Assembly (NCBI RefSeq): GCF_016406085.1
Contig: NZ_JAEHFJ010000017.1
Location: forward strand, 1-44,686
Length of the DNA stretch: 44,686 nt
Reading direction: 5' to 3'
DNA from: Aureibaculum flavum
GTDB lineage: Bacteria; Bacteroidota; Bacteroidia; Flavobacteriales; Flavobacteriaceae
Made by a program: the position numbers and the translations under genes. Under the pieces are notes generated by a model, which had not been told where the DNA came from, searched no databases, and saw only the letters and a program-made list of their open reading frames with translations. Below, in pieces: positions 1-7,947 of the stretch (positions are counted from its first letter, which is position 1; each line of letters starts with the position of its first letter).

Positions 1-690
1 GTCGTGATCCCAGAAAGGGTATCCTAAGCAAGCATAGAAACCCAAAAACACGATGTGTTTTTTTGGGTTTTTTGTTTCCCTTCTCTTATGAAAATATTTC
101 AAGGATTACTCCCTGCGGTCGTCATCCCAAAAAGGGTATCCTGAGCAAGCATAGCAACCCAAAAACACGATGTGTTTTTTTGGGTTTTTTGTTTCCATAT
201 CGCTTACAAAAATATTTCAAGGATTACTCCCTGCGGTCGTGATCCCAGAAAGGGTATCCCGAGCAAGCATAGCAACCCAAAAACACGATGTGTTTTTTTG
301 GGTTTTTTGTTTTCCCTTCTCTTACGAAAATATTCTAAGGATTACTCCCTACGGTCGTGATCCCAGAAAGGGTATCCTAAGCAAGCATAGAAACCCAAAA
401 ACACGATGTGTTTTTTTGGGTTTTTTGTTTTCCCTTCTCTTACGAAAATATTCTAAGGATTACTCCCTACGGTCGTGATCCCAGAAAGGGTATCCTAAGC
501 AAGCATAGAAACCCAAAAACACGATGTGTTTTTTTGGGTTTTTTGTTTTCCCTTCTCTTACGAAAATATTCTAAGGATTACTCCCTACGGTCGTGATCCC
601 AGAAAGGGTATCCTAAGCAAGCATAGAAACCCAAAAACACGATGTGTTTTTTTGGGTTTTTTGTTTCCATATCACTTACAAAAGCAAGCT
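1..690. repeat. 118-bp tandem repeat array, about 5.7 units
   Basis: Nearly identical units repeat every 118 bp; the phrase GGATTACTCCCT(A/G)CGGTCGT recurs near 104, 222, 340, 458 and 576. Each unit holds a hairpin (AACCCAAAAACAC, short loop, then a T-rich complementary arm) followed by a T tract, so every unit looks like an intrinsic terminator, plus a conserved spacer reading GGTATCCTAAGCAAGCATAG. The array starts before the window and lies directly downstream of the minus-strand tRNA-like gene at 745-831. Open frames inside it are artefacts of the period. The low divergence between units implies recent expansion. A diverged relative lies at 30447-30905. Confidence 0.9.
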
Positions 691-705
691 TTTGACGCTC
701 TTGGA

Positions 706-738
706 AACAAAAAACCCACAACTTCCGTTGTGGGTTTC
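706..738 (-). terminator. Rho-independent terminator of the tRNA-like gene
   Basis: On the minus strand the tRNA-like gene is followed by AACCCACAAC, loop GGAA, GTTGTGGGTT and a T run. The same hairpin follows the good tRNA-Ser at 30416-30446, so the two loci share their 3' flank and one is a copy of the other. Confidence 0.85.
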
Positions 739-744
739 CTTTTG

Positions 745-831
745 CGGAGAAAGAAGGGATTCGAACCCTCGGAGGTTTAACCCTCTACAGTAATAAATTA
801 CCGCTGCATTCAGCCACTCTGCCATTTCTCC
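745..831 (-). tRNA. tRNA-Ser-like gene with abnormal anticodon loop (possible UUA anticodon or pseudogene)
   Basis: The minus strand reads GGAGAAA (acceptor 5'), a D arm closed by GCA/TGC, an anticodon stem, a long variable arm (GAGGG/CCTCC), a TTCGAAT T loop and TTTCTCC (acceptor 3'). This is class II and serine-like, and close to the tRNA-Ser at 30325-30409. The anticodon arm is GCGGT-AATTTATT-ACTGT, an 8-nt loop instead of 7. If U33 is the second T, the anticodon is UUA, which would read the UAA stop codon; position 37 would then be U, which is unusual. One extra C also sits between the T stem and the acceptor stem. The TAnnTTTG box present before the good tRNA is missing here. A decayed duplicate is the simplest reading; a suppressor tRNA is the less likely alternative. 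Confidence 0.6.
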
Positions 832-843
832 AGGCTTATATAA

Positions 844-1238
844 CTGAACATTTCTCGCTTTATTGTATACCGTTTAAATAAATTATATGATTCGTTTTTT
901 GCATCAAAAAAAGACATTTCCACTGAACATTTTATCCAATTGACTTCCAATACGGTACAGCCTTTATTAATTTCCAATCATCATACACATCCTAAAAACA
1001 AAAAAGAAATTGGTCCAAAAAAAAACGTTCTTGAAATTTTAAAAACCATTAAAATCTATCAACATTTAGAAAAATACCGTCCATACGGATATAAAAAAGC
1101 TGGAAAAAGAAATTAATGCTAGACAAACCCCATAAACATCACGGAAAACTGACTAAACCGAAAGATTTATGTACTTTTATATGGTCAAAACTTAGTAGAC
1201 TCGACATTTCGGTGCTCATGGAGATTAAAAAAAATTAA
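844..1238 (+). pseudogene. Gene remnants: two overlapping open frames without a clear 5' end
   Basis: The frame from 844 to 1116 is open for about 90 codons but has no ATG; the first possible start is a TTG at 940. Its tail is lysine-rich (KKEIGPKKNVLEILKT, then YRPYGYKKAGKRN). The stop TAA at 1114-1116 overlaps an ATG at 1116 that opens a 40-residue frame ending at 1238 (MLDKPHKHHGKLTKP near the start). The TAATG overlap suggests that two genes were once co-translated. I do not recognise either with confidence. They look like leftovers at the edge of an accessory region next to the tRNA-like gene. Confidence 0.35.
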
Positions 1239-1280
1239 ATCAACCTAAAAGCGTAAATACTAGCAACCAACATATACGTT

Positions 1281-1850
1281 ATGACAGAGCGTTTAGAACA
1301 ATTTTTAGTAAATAAATTCGAATGTACTTCCGAGGAAGTTTCTGAGGTTGTAAAAAACTTTAAATATATTGAAGCTGCAAAAGAAGAACTATTAAACGAA
1401 GATGGTAACATTTGTCGTAATCTCTATTTTGTTATTGAAGGTTGTGTAAAATGTAATTTCATTGATGCTAATGGACAAGAAACCATACGATATGTTGCTT
1501 TTGAGAATCAATTGATTTCATCCTTCCATAGTTTCATTAAAGGAACACCTTCCAATGAATATATTACTGTAGTAGAACCTTCTAAGTTATTAACCATTTC
1601 GCATACCGATTTTAAATTAGGACTTAGCAAGAGCAGTCTTTTTAAAGATTTTTACATCAAAATGCTCGAAATCACCTATCTTAATAATCATTGGCGTATC
1701 AGAACTTTTTTAAGTTTAGACGCAAAACAACGCTATGAATATTTAATAAAAAACGACAAACGAATAGTTCAACGATTATCAAATAAAAACTTATCTCACT
1801 TTCTGGGTATCACCCAAGAGAGTTTAAGCAGAATAAAAGCAAAAAAGTGA
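1281..1850 (+). CDS. Crp/Fnr-family transcriptional regulator
   Basis: This 189-residue protein has a cyclic-nucleotide-binding-like beta-barrel at about residues 20-115 (GNICRNLYFVIEGCVKCNF is the typical jelly-roll turn) and a short winged-helix DNA-binding region at the C-terminus (LSNKNLSHFLGITQESLSRI, the recognition helix). In Bacteroidota such short Crp-like proteins often act as stress or redox regulators, and a bound nucleotide cannot be assumed from sequence. It starts at an ATG 42 bp after the remnant frames. It is followed in the same direction by a secreted OsmC-like protein and a DUF4405 membrane protein, which are plausible targets. Family assignment is firm; the signal sensed is unknown. 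Confidence 0.88.
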   Translation: MTERLEQFLVNKFECTSEEVSEVVKNFKYIEAAKEELLNEDGNICRNLYFVIEGCVKCNFIDANGQETIRYVAFENQLISSFHSFIKGTPSNEYITVVEPSKLLTISHTDFKLGLSKSSLFKDFYIKMLEITYLNNHWRIRTFLSLDAKQRYEYLIKNDKRIVQRLSNKNLSHFLGITQESLSRIKAKK

Positions 1851-1928
1851 TTATTTATCATTTGTCAATGTTTTTGATCTTATAGTACTTCACCTTTGTT
1901 ACCAATTAACAATCTAAATTCGGTAACA

Positions 1929-3221
1929 ATGAAAACAACAAAAAACATTAGCGTTATTACTTTTCAAATAGCACTTCTCATCGCAATTGGAACTGGTTAT
2001 GCTCAACATGATGTAAACCAAGTTCAAAAAGAGTATTCAGTAGTAAAAAGAGTTGATAATTTTAACCAACCTACAACATTTTATCCCACAAAAGCAACAC
2101 CTGTAAATGCTGCTATTAGTGAGAATATTGTCACTTCAGCAAAAAGAGTTTTAAACAAAGAGAAGCCTTTCTTGAAAAAAGGGGTCGTAAAAACTGTTGG
2201 AGAAAATAATTTAAGTGCATGGCAAATGACAAGCGATGAAGGAGGTAATCCGCAGAGTGCCCCCAACCCTTTATCTTACTACACAGCTGGAGCAGCTTCT
2301 GACCTGCTTACTCAGGTTGAAAGAAGTATACAAATAATGGGATTGGATGTTGAAGATGTAAAAGTGGAAACAGAATTCTTTTTTAGATGGAGCGATATTA
2401 TGACTGATAATTGGGCCGGTTTTACAGATAAAGTAGTAAGCAATATCATTATAAAAAGTAATGAATCACCTCAAAAAATTAAAGAATTAAAAGCAATGGC
2501 AATTAGAGCCTGGTCGATTGGCGAGTCTTTAGCTAACAAAACTGCTATTGATGCAGCAAATGTAATTAACGGTGACGAATGGGATGGACAAGCTGCCCAA
2601 GCAGGACAAATTCCTTCTCCTATTTCTACCGATAATGGTCGTATTATTTCAAATACAACAAAGGCATTACAATTGCAGACCATAAAAGTGAAAGAAGATC
2701 TAGATATGGATATGAATGATTTTCCAAAAGAAATGAGTTTCTCGGAAATTGGTATTGCAGAATCAGCAAATAATGCTAAGCTTCTCTATTTACATAGAAT
2801 AAGAGTGAAATCATTAACAGCAAACTACGAAACCTGGGAACTTTATGCGGATGATAGTCGTGGCTATGAAGGCACAAACGCAGCACCTACATCTAGAGAA
2901 TATTTTACGTTAGGCACATCGTTTTGTTTAATGAGCCAATTGACTCCAAACATGATGTATTTTCAGAAAAAAGGTGTTAAAATTGATGATTTCGCTGTTG
3001 AGCATCAGTTCAATTACCGCGAAAATAATTTTATGACCCCAGCAATGACCGGTGAAATGACAGAAGTTATAACCAGAATCATAGTTAAAAGTGAAGCAGA
3101 TGTAAAATTGGTAAATCAGTTTGCTGCTCAAGCACTTCGTTGTTGTTTTGCTGGTGAAGGAATAGTGCAAGAAACAGAAATGGAAACAAGTATCTATCTA
3201 AATGGAAAACTTGTTAAATAG
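1929..3221 (+). CDS. Secreted protein with two OsmC-like domains
   Basis: I start at the ATG at 1929, which gives 430 residues with a clear Sec signal peptide ending near GYAQ; an upstream TTG at 1896 would mask it. Two OsmC/Ohr-like halves follow, each with the phrase SYYTAGAASDLL or REYFTLGTSFCL leading a long helix, then beta strands and a second helix. The second half keeps a Cys in each OsmC position (TSFCLMSQL and ALRCCFAGEG). The first half lacks both. Classical OsmC/Ohr proteins are single-domain cytoplasmic thiol peroxidases, so a signal peptide plus a degenerate fused first domain is unusual. It probably acts in the periplasm or outside on organic peroxides or another thiol-reactive substrate; that is inference. 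It follows the Crp-like gene. Confidence 0.6.
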   Translation: MKTTKNISVITFQIALLIAIGTGYAQHDVNQVQKEYSVVKRVDNFNQPTTFYPTKATPVNAAISENIVTSAKRVLNKEKPFLKKGVVKTVGENNLSAWQMTSDEGGNPQSAPNPLSYYTAGAASDLLTQVERSIQIMGLDVEDVKVETEFFFRWSDIMTDNWAGFTDKVVSNIIIKSNESPQKIKELKAMAIRAWSIGESLANKTAIDAANVINGDEWDGQAAQAGQIPSPISTDNGRIISNTTKALQLQTIKVKEDLDMDMNDFPKEMSFSEIGIAESANNAKLLYLHRIRVKSLTANYETWELYADDSRGYEGTNAAPTSREYFTLGTSFCLMSQLTPNMMYFQKKGVKIDDFAVEHQFNYRENNFMTPAMTGEMTEVITRIIVKSEADVKLVNQFAAQALRCCFAGEGIVQETEMETSIYLNGKLVK

Positions 3222-3267
3222 TATCTCTAAATATAAATATACGATCCACTTTTAATTAAAAAAAATC

Positions 3268-4023
3268 ATGAATAAGGGTAAAAAGAAAACATCGAAAGTT
3301 AGAATATATGTTGATATTTTATTTTTTACCCTTATGATTTTAGTATTAATTCCCCAAACCACTGGAATACCAATTCATGAGTGGGCAAGTTTTATCATAC
3401 TGATCCCCTTTTATATACACTTGATCATTAATTGGAATTGGATTGCAACAAATTCTACTAAATTTTTTAAGAAAAATCCTAATAAAACGCGTTTTGATTA
3501 TATATTAAACTGGAGCTTATTTTTATTGATGATACTTGTAACGGTTTCAGGAATTGTGATATCTGAAGCTGCCTTACCACTATTTGGGATTCATTTTGAG
3601 CCCGATCCTTTTTGGTCACAAATTCATACTATTAGTGCTACGCTTTTCATGGTTATATTAGGTATTCACCTCGCATTACATTGGAGATGGATAGTGGGTG
3701 CTTTCAGTAAATTTAATTTTAAATCTGATGTACATCATTTAACTGCGGTAGGAGAAATAATTACAAAACACAAGCGTCAATTGTTACTTCTTACAGTTAT
3801 TAGTGTCTTGCTTTCACTAGCCTTTTGGACATTAACCTATAGCGATTGGGCAGACAGTTTTAGAATAAATTCAGAAACTGGTAATGGTGAAAATTCTAAT
3901 GACATGCCACAAAATTGGATGGTATACATTTTACCATTCGTAAAAGTAACCGTATTAATTGTTGTGCCTGCTCTTATTTTTAATGGAATAACTAGAATTA
4001 AAAATAAAATATGGAAATCTTAA
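3268..4023 (+). CDS. DUF4405 domain membrane protein
   Basis: This is a 251-residue inner-membrane protein with about five hydrophobic segments. Histidines recur at segment ends (IPIHEW, IHLIINW, IHTISAT, GIHLALHWRW), the pattern of DUF4405 and cytochrome-b561-like proteins in which His may hold haem. It lies 46 bp after the secreted OsmC-like gene on the same strand and is probably co-transcribed with it, which suggests a redox role at the membrane. Haem binding and electron donor are not shown by sequence. The family call is good and the function is unknown. Confidence 0.72.
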   Translation: MNKGKKKTSKVRIYVDILFFTLMILVLIPQTTGIPIHEWASFIILIPFYIHLIINWNWIATNSTKFFKKNPNKTRFDYILNWSLFLLMILVTVSGIVISEAALPLFGIHFEPDPFWSQIHTISATLFMVILGIHLALHWRWIVGAFSKFNFKSDVHHLTAVGEIITKHKRQLLLLTVISVLLSLAFWTLTYSDWADSFRINSETGNGENSNDMPQNWMVYILPFVKVTVLIVVPALIFNGITRIKNKIWKS

Positions 4024-4486
4024 CGTTATAAATAAAATGGACACCCTCATCCTATAAAATTCAATAAAAAAGCATTTCTTAAAAAAATGAATTTTACTCA
4101 AGGTTATTCTTACACGTATGTGTGGCTTATCTTAAAACTATTGATATTAATCCTTTGAAAACTGACAACCCTAGTTGCAAGACCACCTGCACCCTCAGCT
4201 TCTGCATTGGTTACCAATCTCACTAAAAATGATGTTATAATTACAGAAGCACAAGCTAAACAATTATTAAATACGCTTAAATTGCAGTAAGTGTACGGTT
4301 CATAAAATCGATTAAATCAATCGTTAATAGAGTTATCTTGCCGATGCATACTAATGTGGTTTCGATAGGTGATGATAATCCGAAAAGTTAGTTTCTATTT
4401 ACACGCTCTGTTTCTTATGTCAACGTTAAAAACGATTTGAACGCAACTAAATAGAGAATTGTGAATCTTCTTTATAAAATGATATT
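4024..4486 (+). other. Non-coding stretch with a decayed reading frame and an attC-like remnant
   Basis: A frame from 4159 to 4290 is open without a start (RPPAPSASALVTNLTKNDVI, ending in LLNTLKLQ) and looks like the 3' tail of a lost gene. At 4396-4427 the sequence TATTTACACGCT, then GTTTC, then CAACGTT closely resembles the inner right arm of the array junction at 36927-36955 (TATTTACACGCTACGTTTC...AACGTT). This places a cassette-type boundary GTT at 4425, just before the lipoprotein gene at 4487. No other gene is seen. Confidence 0.5.
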
Positions 4487-4954
4487 ATGAAAAAACTATT
4501 TTTATTACTATTTGCAATCGGAGGTTTAATTTCTTGTAACAATGATGATGACAACATTGAAATAAATGAACAGAACTTTTTAATTTTTGGGCACTTCTAC
4601 GGTGAATGTTTTGGTGAAGGTTGCGTAGAAACTTTTAAACTGACGGATAAAAAATTATATGAGGATACCCTTGACGATTATTCAGGGCAAAATTTGGAAT
4701 TTATAGCATTAGAAAATGACAAATTTGAAGACGTCAAAAACTTGGGTGATTTTTTCCCGAATCAACTTCTAAATGAAAGCGAAACCGTTTTTGGATGTCC
4801 GGATTGTGCAGATGGAGGTGGATTATTTATTCAATACTCGGAAAATGGAAATGTAAAAAGTTGGAGAATTGACCAAGATAAAAATAATGTTCCAACGTAT
4901 TTACACAATTTCATAGACAAGGTGAATGAAAAAATTAAAATGATAAATAATTAA
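4487..4954 (+). CDS. Small lipoprotein, paralogue of cassette 10 lipoprotein
   Basis: The 155-residue protein begins with a lipoprotein signal peptide (LLFAIGGLISC-N, acylated Cys at about 17), followed by an acidic DDD stretch that in Bacteroidota can act as an export signal. The body has two Cys pairs, GHFYGECFGEGC and FGCPDCADGGG, and a KSWRID motif near the end. The same layout (GWFADSSCSGDC, LDCTDCTNENGG, KSWRFR) appears in the product of 39615-40106 inside the cassette array. The gene lies between two attC-like remnants (boundary GTT at 4425 and at 5018), so it is probably a stranded cassette. Function is unknown; the conserved Cys pairs suggest disulphides or metal binding. Confidence 0.7.
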   Translation: MKKLFLLLFAIGGLISCNNDDDNIEINEQNFLIFGHFYGECFGEGCVETFKLTDKKLYEDTLDDYSGQNLEFIALENDKFEDVKNLGDFFPNQLLNESETVFGCPDCADGGGLFIQYSENGNVKSWRIDQDKNNVPTYLHNFIDKVNEKIKMINN

Positions 4955-4994
4955 AAAATAAATTTGACAATCGGAAAATTAATTCCAAAAAAAA

Positions 4995-5020
4995 CGAAAC
5001 GTTTCATACCCTAAACCGTT
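4995..5020 (+). other. attC-like right-arm remnant after the lipoprotein gene
   Basis: The run ACGTTTCATACCCTAAACCG followed by TTCC matches the inner right arm and boundary of array junctions J5 and J6 (ACGTTTC(A/T)TA... AACCGTTCC). No complementary left arm is clear, so the site is probably dead. Confidence 0.45.
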
Positions 5021-5033
5021 CCAAAATTCAGGG

Positions 5034-6006
5034 CAATACATGTAAAAACATAAAGGGCTAATGTATTAAGTGAACGCAATACTTCTTTTTACCATAAAGA
5101 TAATTATGAAATATTTAAAAGAACTAACCGATGCTAAAATTGAATCAGGCCTACAAGCTAATCCTGAATTCATGTAAGGTGTAGATGCTATTAAAAAGCA
5201 AGCAAAAGCCTTTCAACAAGGTAAAGATGCCATTAAAATAAGTCAGAAAGCTCCTAATTTTGAGTTACCTAATGCTGAAGGTAAATTAATATCTTTAGAC
5301 GCACTAATAATCAAAGGCCCTGTTGTGATCACTTTTTATCGCGGTAATTGGTGCCCCTATTGCAACTTACAATTGAGAGCCTTGCAAGCCAAACTAGATG
5401 AAATTCATACATTGGGTGCTACATTAGTTGCCATAAGCCCACAAGTACCTGATGGATCAATGACTAAAGATGAAATTAGTGCAATGGACTTTATTGTACT
5501 ATCTGATCAAGATGCAAAAGTTGCTTCACAATATGGTGTTGCCTGGGAAGTGCCCGCGTTTTTGGAGGAACATATGCGTGTTGGTAGAAAACTTGATTTA
5601 GAAAAAATTAATAATGGCAATAGTAATATATTACCAATTCCAGCCACATTTATAGTTGGGCGTGACGGAGTAGTTACATGGAACTTTGTTAATGTTGATT
5701 ATAGAACGCGTTCAGAGCCTGAAGATATTATTAAGGCGTTACAAACCTTGACTTAAACACATACTTTAATTTCAATAAAAAATACATGCTACTGTACCTC
5801 ACAAGATAGCGTCTTATTAAGTATAAAAAGGATGGATAAAAACGTTAAGAGAATACTATACAAAATACAAGATTTTTCATATTCAATACTATTAGTAAGG
5901 TTAATTGCCTTAGGGGCATCCATTAATTTTATTCTGATTTTTAATAATGATCCCTACTTCAATGGATTTATAATATTGTTTTTTGCATTTATCATGCTCA
6001 TTGCAG
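5034..6006 (+). repeat. Duplicated segment, copy 1 (degenerate)
   Basis: From about 5034 (CAATACATGTAAAA) to about 6006 the sequence is nearly identical to 7948-8920. It covers the leader, the peroxiredoxin-like gene and the first 57 or so codons of a membrane protein. Identity stops within the shared word CATTGCA, a microhomology typical of a deletion or illegitimate recombination junction. Confidence 0.9.
5106..5756 (+). pseudogene. Peroxiredoxin-like gene with an early nonsense codon
   Basis: This copy matches 8021-8671 almost base for base, but codon 24 is TAA (5175-5177) where the intact copy has AAA. After the stop the frame stays open to 5756 and retains the active-site motif YRGNWCPYC. 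Translation could restart at the GTG at 5325, giving a 143-residue piece that begins just before the CxxC motif and lacks the N-terminal helix and first strand. Few other differences are seen, so inactivation is recent. I treat it as a pseudogene. Confidence 0.85.
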
Positions 6007-6191
6007 AACATGGTTGGGATGTTGATGGTTTGCTATGGCTGGGCTGGAGAGCCGCTTTTGTGAATAGACGCGGACAACAAATTTTTCGATTAGCACCTAA
6101 AATAGAAATTACGGAATCTGATTTGCAAAAAATAGCAAAGACTTTAGTTACATATAAAAATGTGCCTGAGTACAACATAAAACGATATTAA
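5832..6191 (+). CDS. Chimeric ORF: membrane-protein N-terminus fused to a haloacid dehalogenase tail
   Basis: Residues 1-57 or so match the protein of 8747-9223 (MDKNVK, two hydrophobic segments). From about residue 58 the sequence changes to EHGWDVDGLLWLGWRAAFV, then GQQIFRLAPKIEI, which is the conserved C-terminal region of type II (S)-2-haloacid dehalogenases (the AAHxWDxxGA...AAF pattern). The switch coincides with the end of the duplicated segment, at the microhomology near 5998-6006. The 119-residue product therefore has no complete domain of either parent: it lacks the dehalogenase nucleophile Asp region and the soluble part of the membrane protein. It marks a deletion that removed most of a dehalogenase gene. 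It may be expressed but is unlikely to be an enzyme. Confidence 0.75.
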   Translation: MDKNVKRILYKIQDFSYSILLVRLIALGASINFILIFNNDPYFNGFIILFFAFIMLIAEHGWDVDGLLWLGWRAAFVNRRGQQIFRLAPKIEITESDLQKIAKTLVTYKNVPEYNIKRY

Positions 6192-6441
6192 AAATCTAAT
6201 TAAACCCTAAACTACAACTAACAATATTTCTTATCTTTGTTATTGTTAGCGTATATGTTCTGGTGCGTTTAATTCTAGGTAAGAAAAACCTCAGGAATAA
6301 CAGTAAACTTCTTCTCTGAAGTTCACTAAAAGTGTACGTCGAATTTTTGTCTGAAAAATTTTCTTCTAAAAGTGTGATTTTTGTAACCATTGTGCGAATA
6401 ATTAAGAAAAGACGCGTACTTCTTAATTAAATAGAACAATA
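6192..6441. other. Short intergenic region with a hairpin
   Basis: An inverted repeat CTAACAATA ... TATTGTTAG lies at about 6208-6248 and could be a terminator or mRNA hairpin, though it lacks a clean T tract. No gene is seen; the minus-strand frame here has no support. Confidence 0.4.
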
Positions 6442-6633
6442 ATGGAACATAAAAACATCAGATTAATTATTATTGTTGTTACAGCCTTTACACTATTATC
6501 AGCAGGTTGTAGCATTTCAATTACTAAAAATTATTATGGTTCAGAATCGAAAACACCAATAAAAACCAAAAGCACAACCTATGCTTTTAAATTAGGTACT
6601 CAATCGCTCAACCCAAATTATGTACAAAGATAG
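6442..6633 (+). CDS. Small putative lipoprotein
   Basis: The 63-residue product has a hydrophobic N-terminus with a lipobox (FTLLSAGC, Cys about 23), followed by a short polar tail. Its last codons overlap the start of the sigma-factor gene by 14 bp in another frame, which suggests translational coupling or an ORF cut short when this segment was rearranged. I do not recognise a family, and it may be the truncated front of a longer lipoprotein. Confidence 0.45.
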   Translation: MEHKNIRLIIIVVTAFTLLSAGCSISITKNYYGSESKTPIKTKSTTYAFKLGTQSLNPNYVQR

Positions 6634-7129
6634 AACAGCCCAATTTCTCGTTATTGTTGAGGACCATAAAGGTATTCTATTTAAAGTAGCAAACTCCTAT
6701 TGTCGAAATATTGAAGATAGAAAAGATTTGGTTCAAGAAATTATTTTGCAGTTGTGGAAATCATTTGACAACTACAACGAAAAATTTAAAATTTCTACTT
6801 GGATCTACAGAATTTCACTGAACGTCGCTATCTCGTTTTACAGGAAAGAGAACAGTAGAAAACGGATTTCCAATCCGATTACAACAGCTATTTTCGATTT
6901 TTCAGAGATAGAAATATCCAATGAAAAAGAAACCAATTTGGGAATATTGAATCATTTTATTTCAGAATTAAATGACTTGAACAAAGCCCTAATTTTGCTA
7001 TACCTTGAAGAAAAAAGTTACAAAGAAATTTCAGAAATCATCGGAATTACAGAAACCAATGTAGCCACAAAAATTGGAAGAATTAAAAGTCAACTAAAAA
7101 AGAAATTTAATCAACTTAATAAACACTAA
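6620..7129 (+). CDS. ECF-type RNA polymerase sigma factor
   Basis: This 169-residue protein has the two ECF regions. Sigma-2 lies at about residues 25-80 (EDRKDLVQEIILQLWKSFD, then FKISTWIYRISLNVAI, the -10 recognition part). Sigma-4 lies at about residues 110-165 (ALILLYLEEKSYKEISEIIG, then a helix-turn-helix to KSQLKKK). It is followed after 1 bp by a membrane protein gene, the arrangement in which many Bacteroidota ECF factors are paired with an unusual membrane partner. Target promoters cannot be told from the window. The pair is sandwiched between the two copies of the duplicated peroxiredoxin segment. Confidence 0.9.
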   Translation: MYKDRTAQFLVIVEDHKGILFKVANSYCRNIEDRKDLVQEIILQLWKSFDNYNEKFKISTWIYRISLNVAISFYRKENSRKRISNPITTAIFDFSEIEISNEKETNLGILNHFISELNDLNKALILLYLEEKSYKEISEIIGITETNVATKIGRIKSQLKKKFNQLNKH

Positions 7130-7130
7130 A

Positions 7131-7787
7131 ATGGATAATATAGAATTCATAAATATTTGGAAAGAACAAAATCTCAAAATTGAAAAAACACTAGCAATTA
7201 ATAAATTACTTTTAAAAGAGATTATTGGTCAAAAGGCAGAATCTGCTTTAAAAGGATTGGTGCATTTAAAAACGACAGGAATAGTAGCATTTGCGTTTTA
7301 TCTGCTCCTTTTAGGCTACGCCTTGTTTTATGCCATATCAAATTATTCTTCAGCAAACAATTATTTTATTATTTCAGTTTCGGCAATCTCTTTGATAAAT
7401 ATAAAAGGTTTTGCTGACTATATTAAACATCTAGCTTGGACAAAAAATATAAATTATGATGGGAGCATAATAGAAATTCAGAAACAATTATCGAGACTTC
7501 AACTTTCCATAATTGACCATGCAAAAATAATGTGTTTACAATTTCCGTTTTTTACAACATTTTATTTGAGTGACAATTGGTTTCCTAAAAACGTAGGAGT
7601 TCCTTATGTTATCTTTCAAATACTCTTAACAGGTAGTTTTATTTATTTTTCCTTTTGGTTGTATAAAAACCATAAACTTGAAAACCTGAATAAAAAATGG
7701 TTTAGGAATTTAATAGCAGGTTCTGGTGGAAAACCCGTTGAAAAGGCGATTGATTTCTACAAAGAAATGGAAGAATTTGAAAAGTAA
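7131..7787 (+). CDS. Membrane protein partner of the ECF sigma factor
   Basis: The 218-residue protein has a cytoplasmic N-terminal helix (about 1-45), a pair of hydrophobic segments at about 48-100 and another pair at about 130-180, then a soluble tail. It begins 1 bp after the sigma-factor stop, so the two are surely co-transcribed. In Bacteroidota, proteins of this shape next to ECF factors are thought to act as sigma regulators although they do not resemble RseA-type anti-sigma factors. The start ATG is fixed by the tight spacing. Confidence 0.6.
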   Translation: MDNIEFINIWKEQNLKIEKTLAINKLLLKEIIGQKAESALKGLVHLKTTGIVAFAFYLLLLGYALFYAISNYSSANNYFIISVSAISLINIKGFADYIKHLAWTKNINYDGSIIEIQKQLSRLQLSIIDHAKIMCLQFPFFTTFYLSDNWFPKNVGVPYVIFQILLTGSFIYFSFWLYKNHKLENLNKKWFRNLIAGSGGKPVEKAIDFYKEMEEFEK

Positions 7788-7947
7788 AATGATTGAAAAA
7801 TAAGCTCGGATACAAAACATATATAAAAATAGGAGTTTAGGTGCTAACCTCAATTGTTTTGTCTATAATTGAGTATCTTGCTTTTCGAAACATTAGGACT
7901 TAGAAGCTCGTAATTTTCCAAATAATAACGTGTTGCCGTATTTCATT

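Noticed and set aside
170-780. Open frames repeating MFFWVFCF...
   Set aside because: They arise from the 118-bp tandem repeat with a length that keeps frame over one unit; no start signal or protein-like composition.
745-831. Selenocysteine tRNA
   Set aside because: The anticodon is not UCA, the acceptor plus T-stem lengths do not fit tRNA-Sec, and no selA/selB genes are present.
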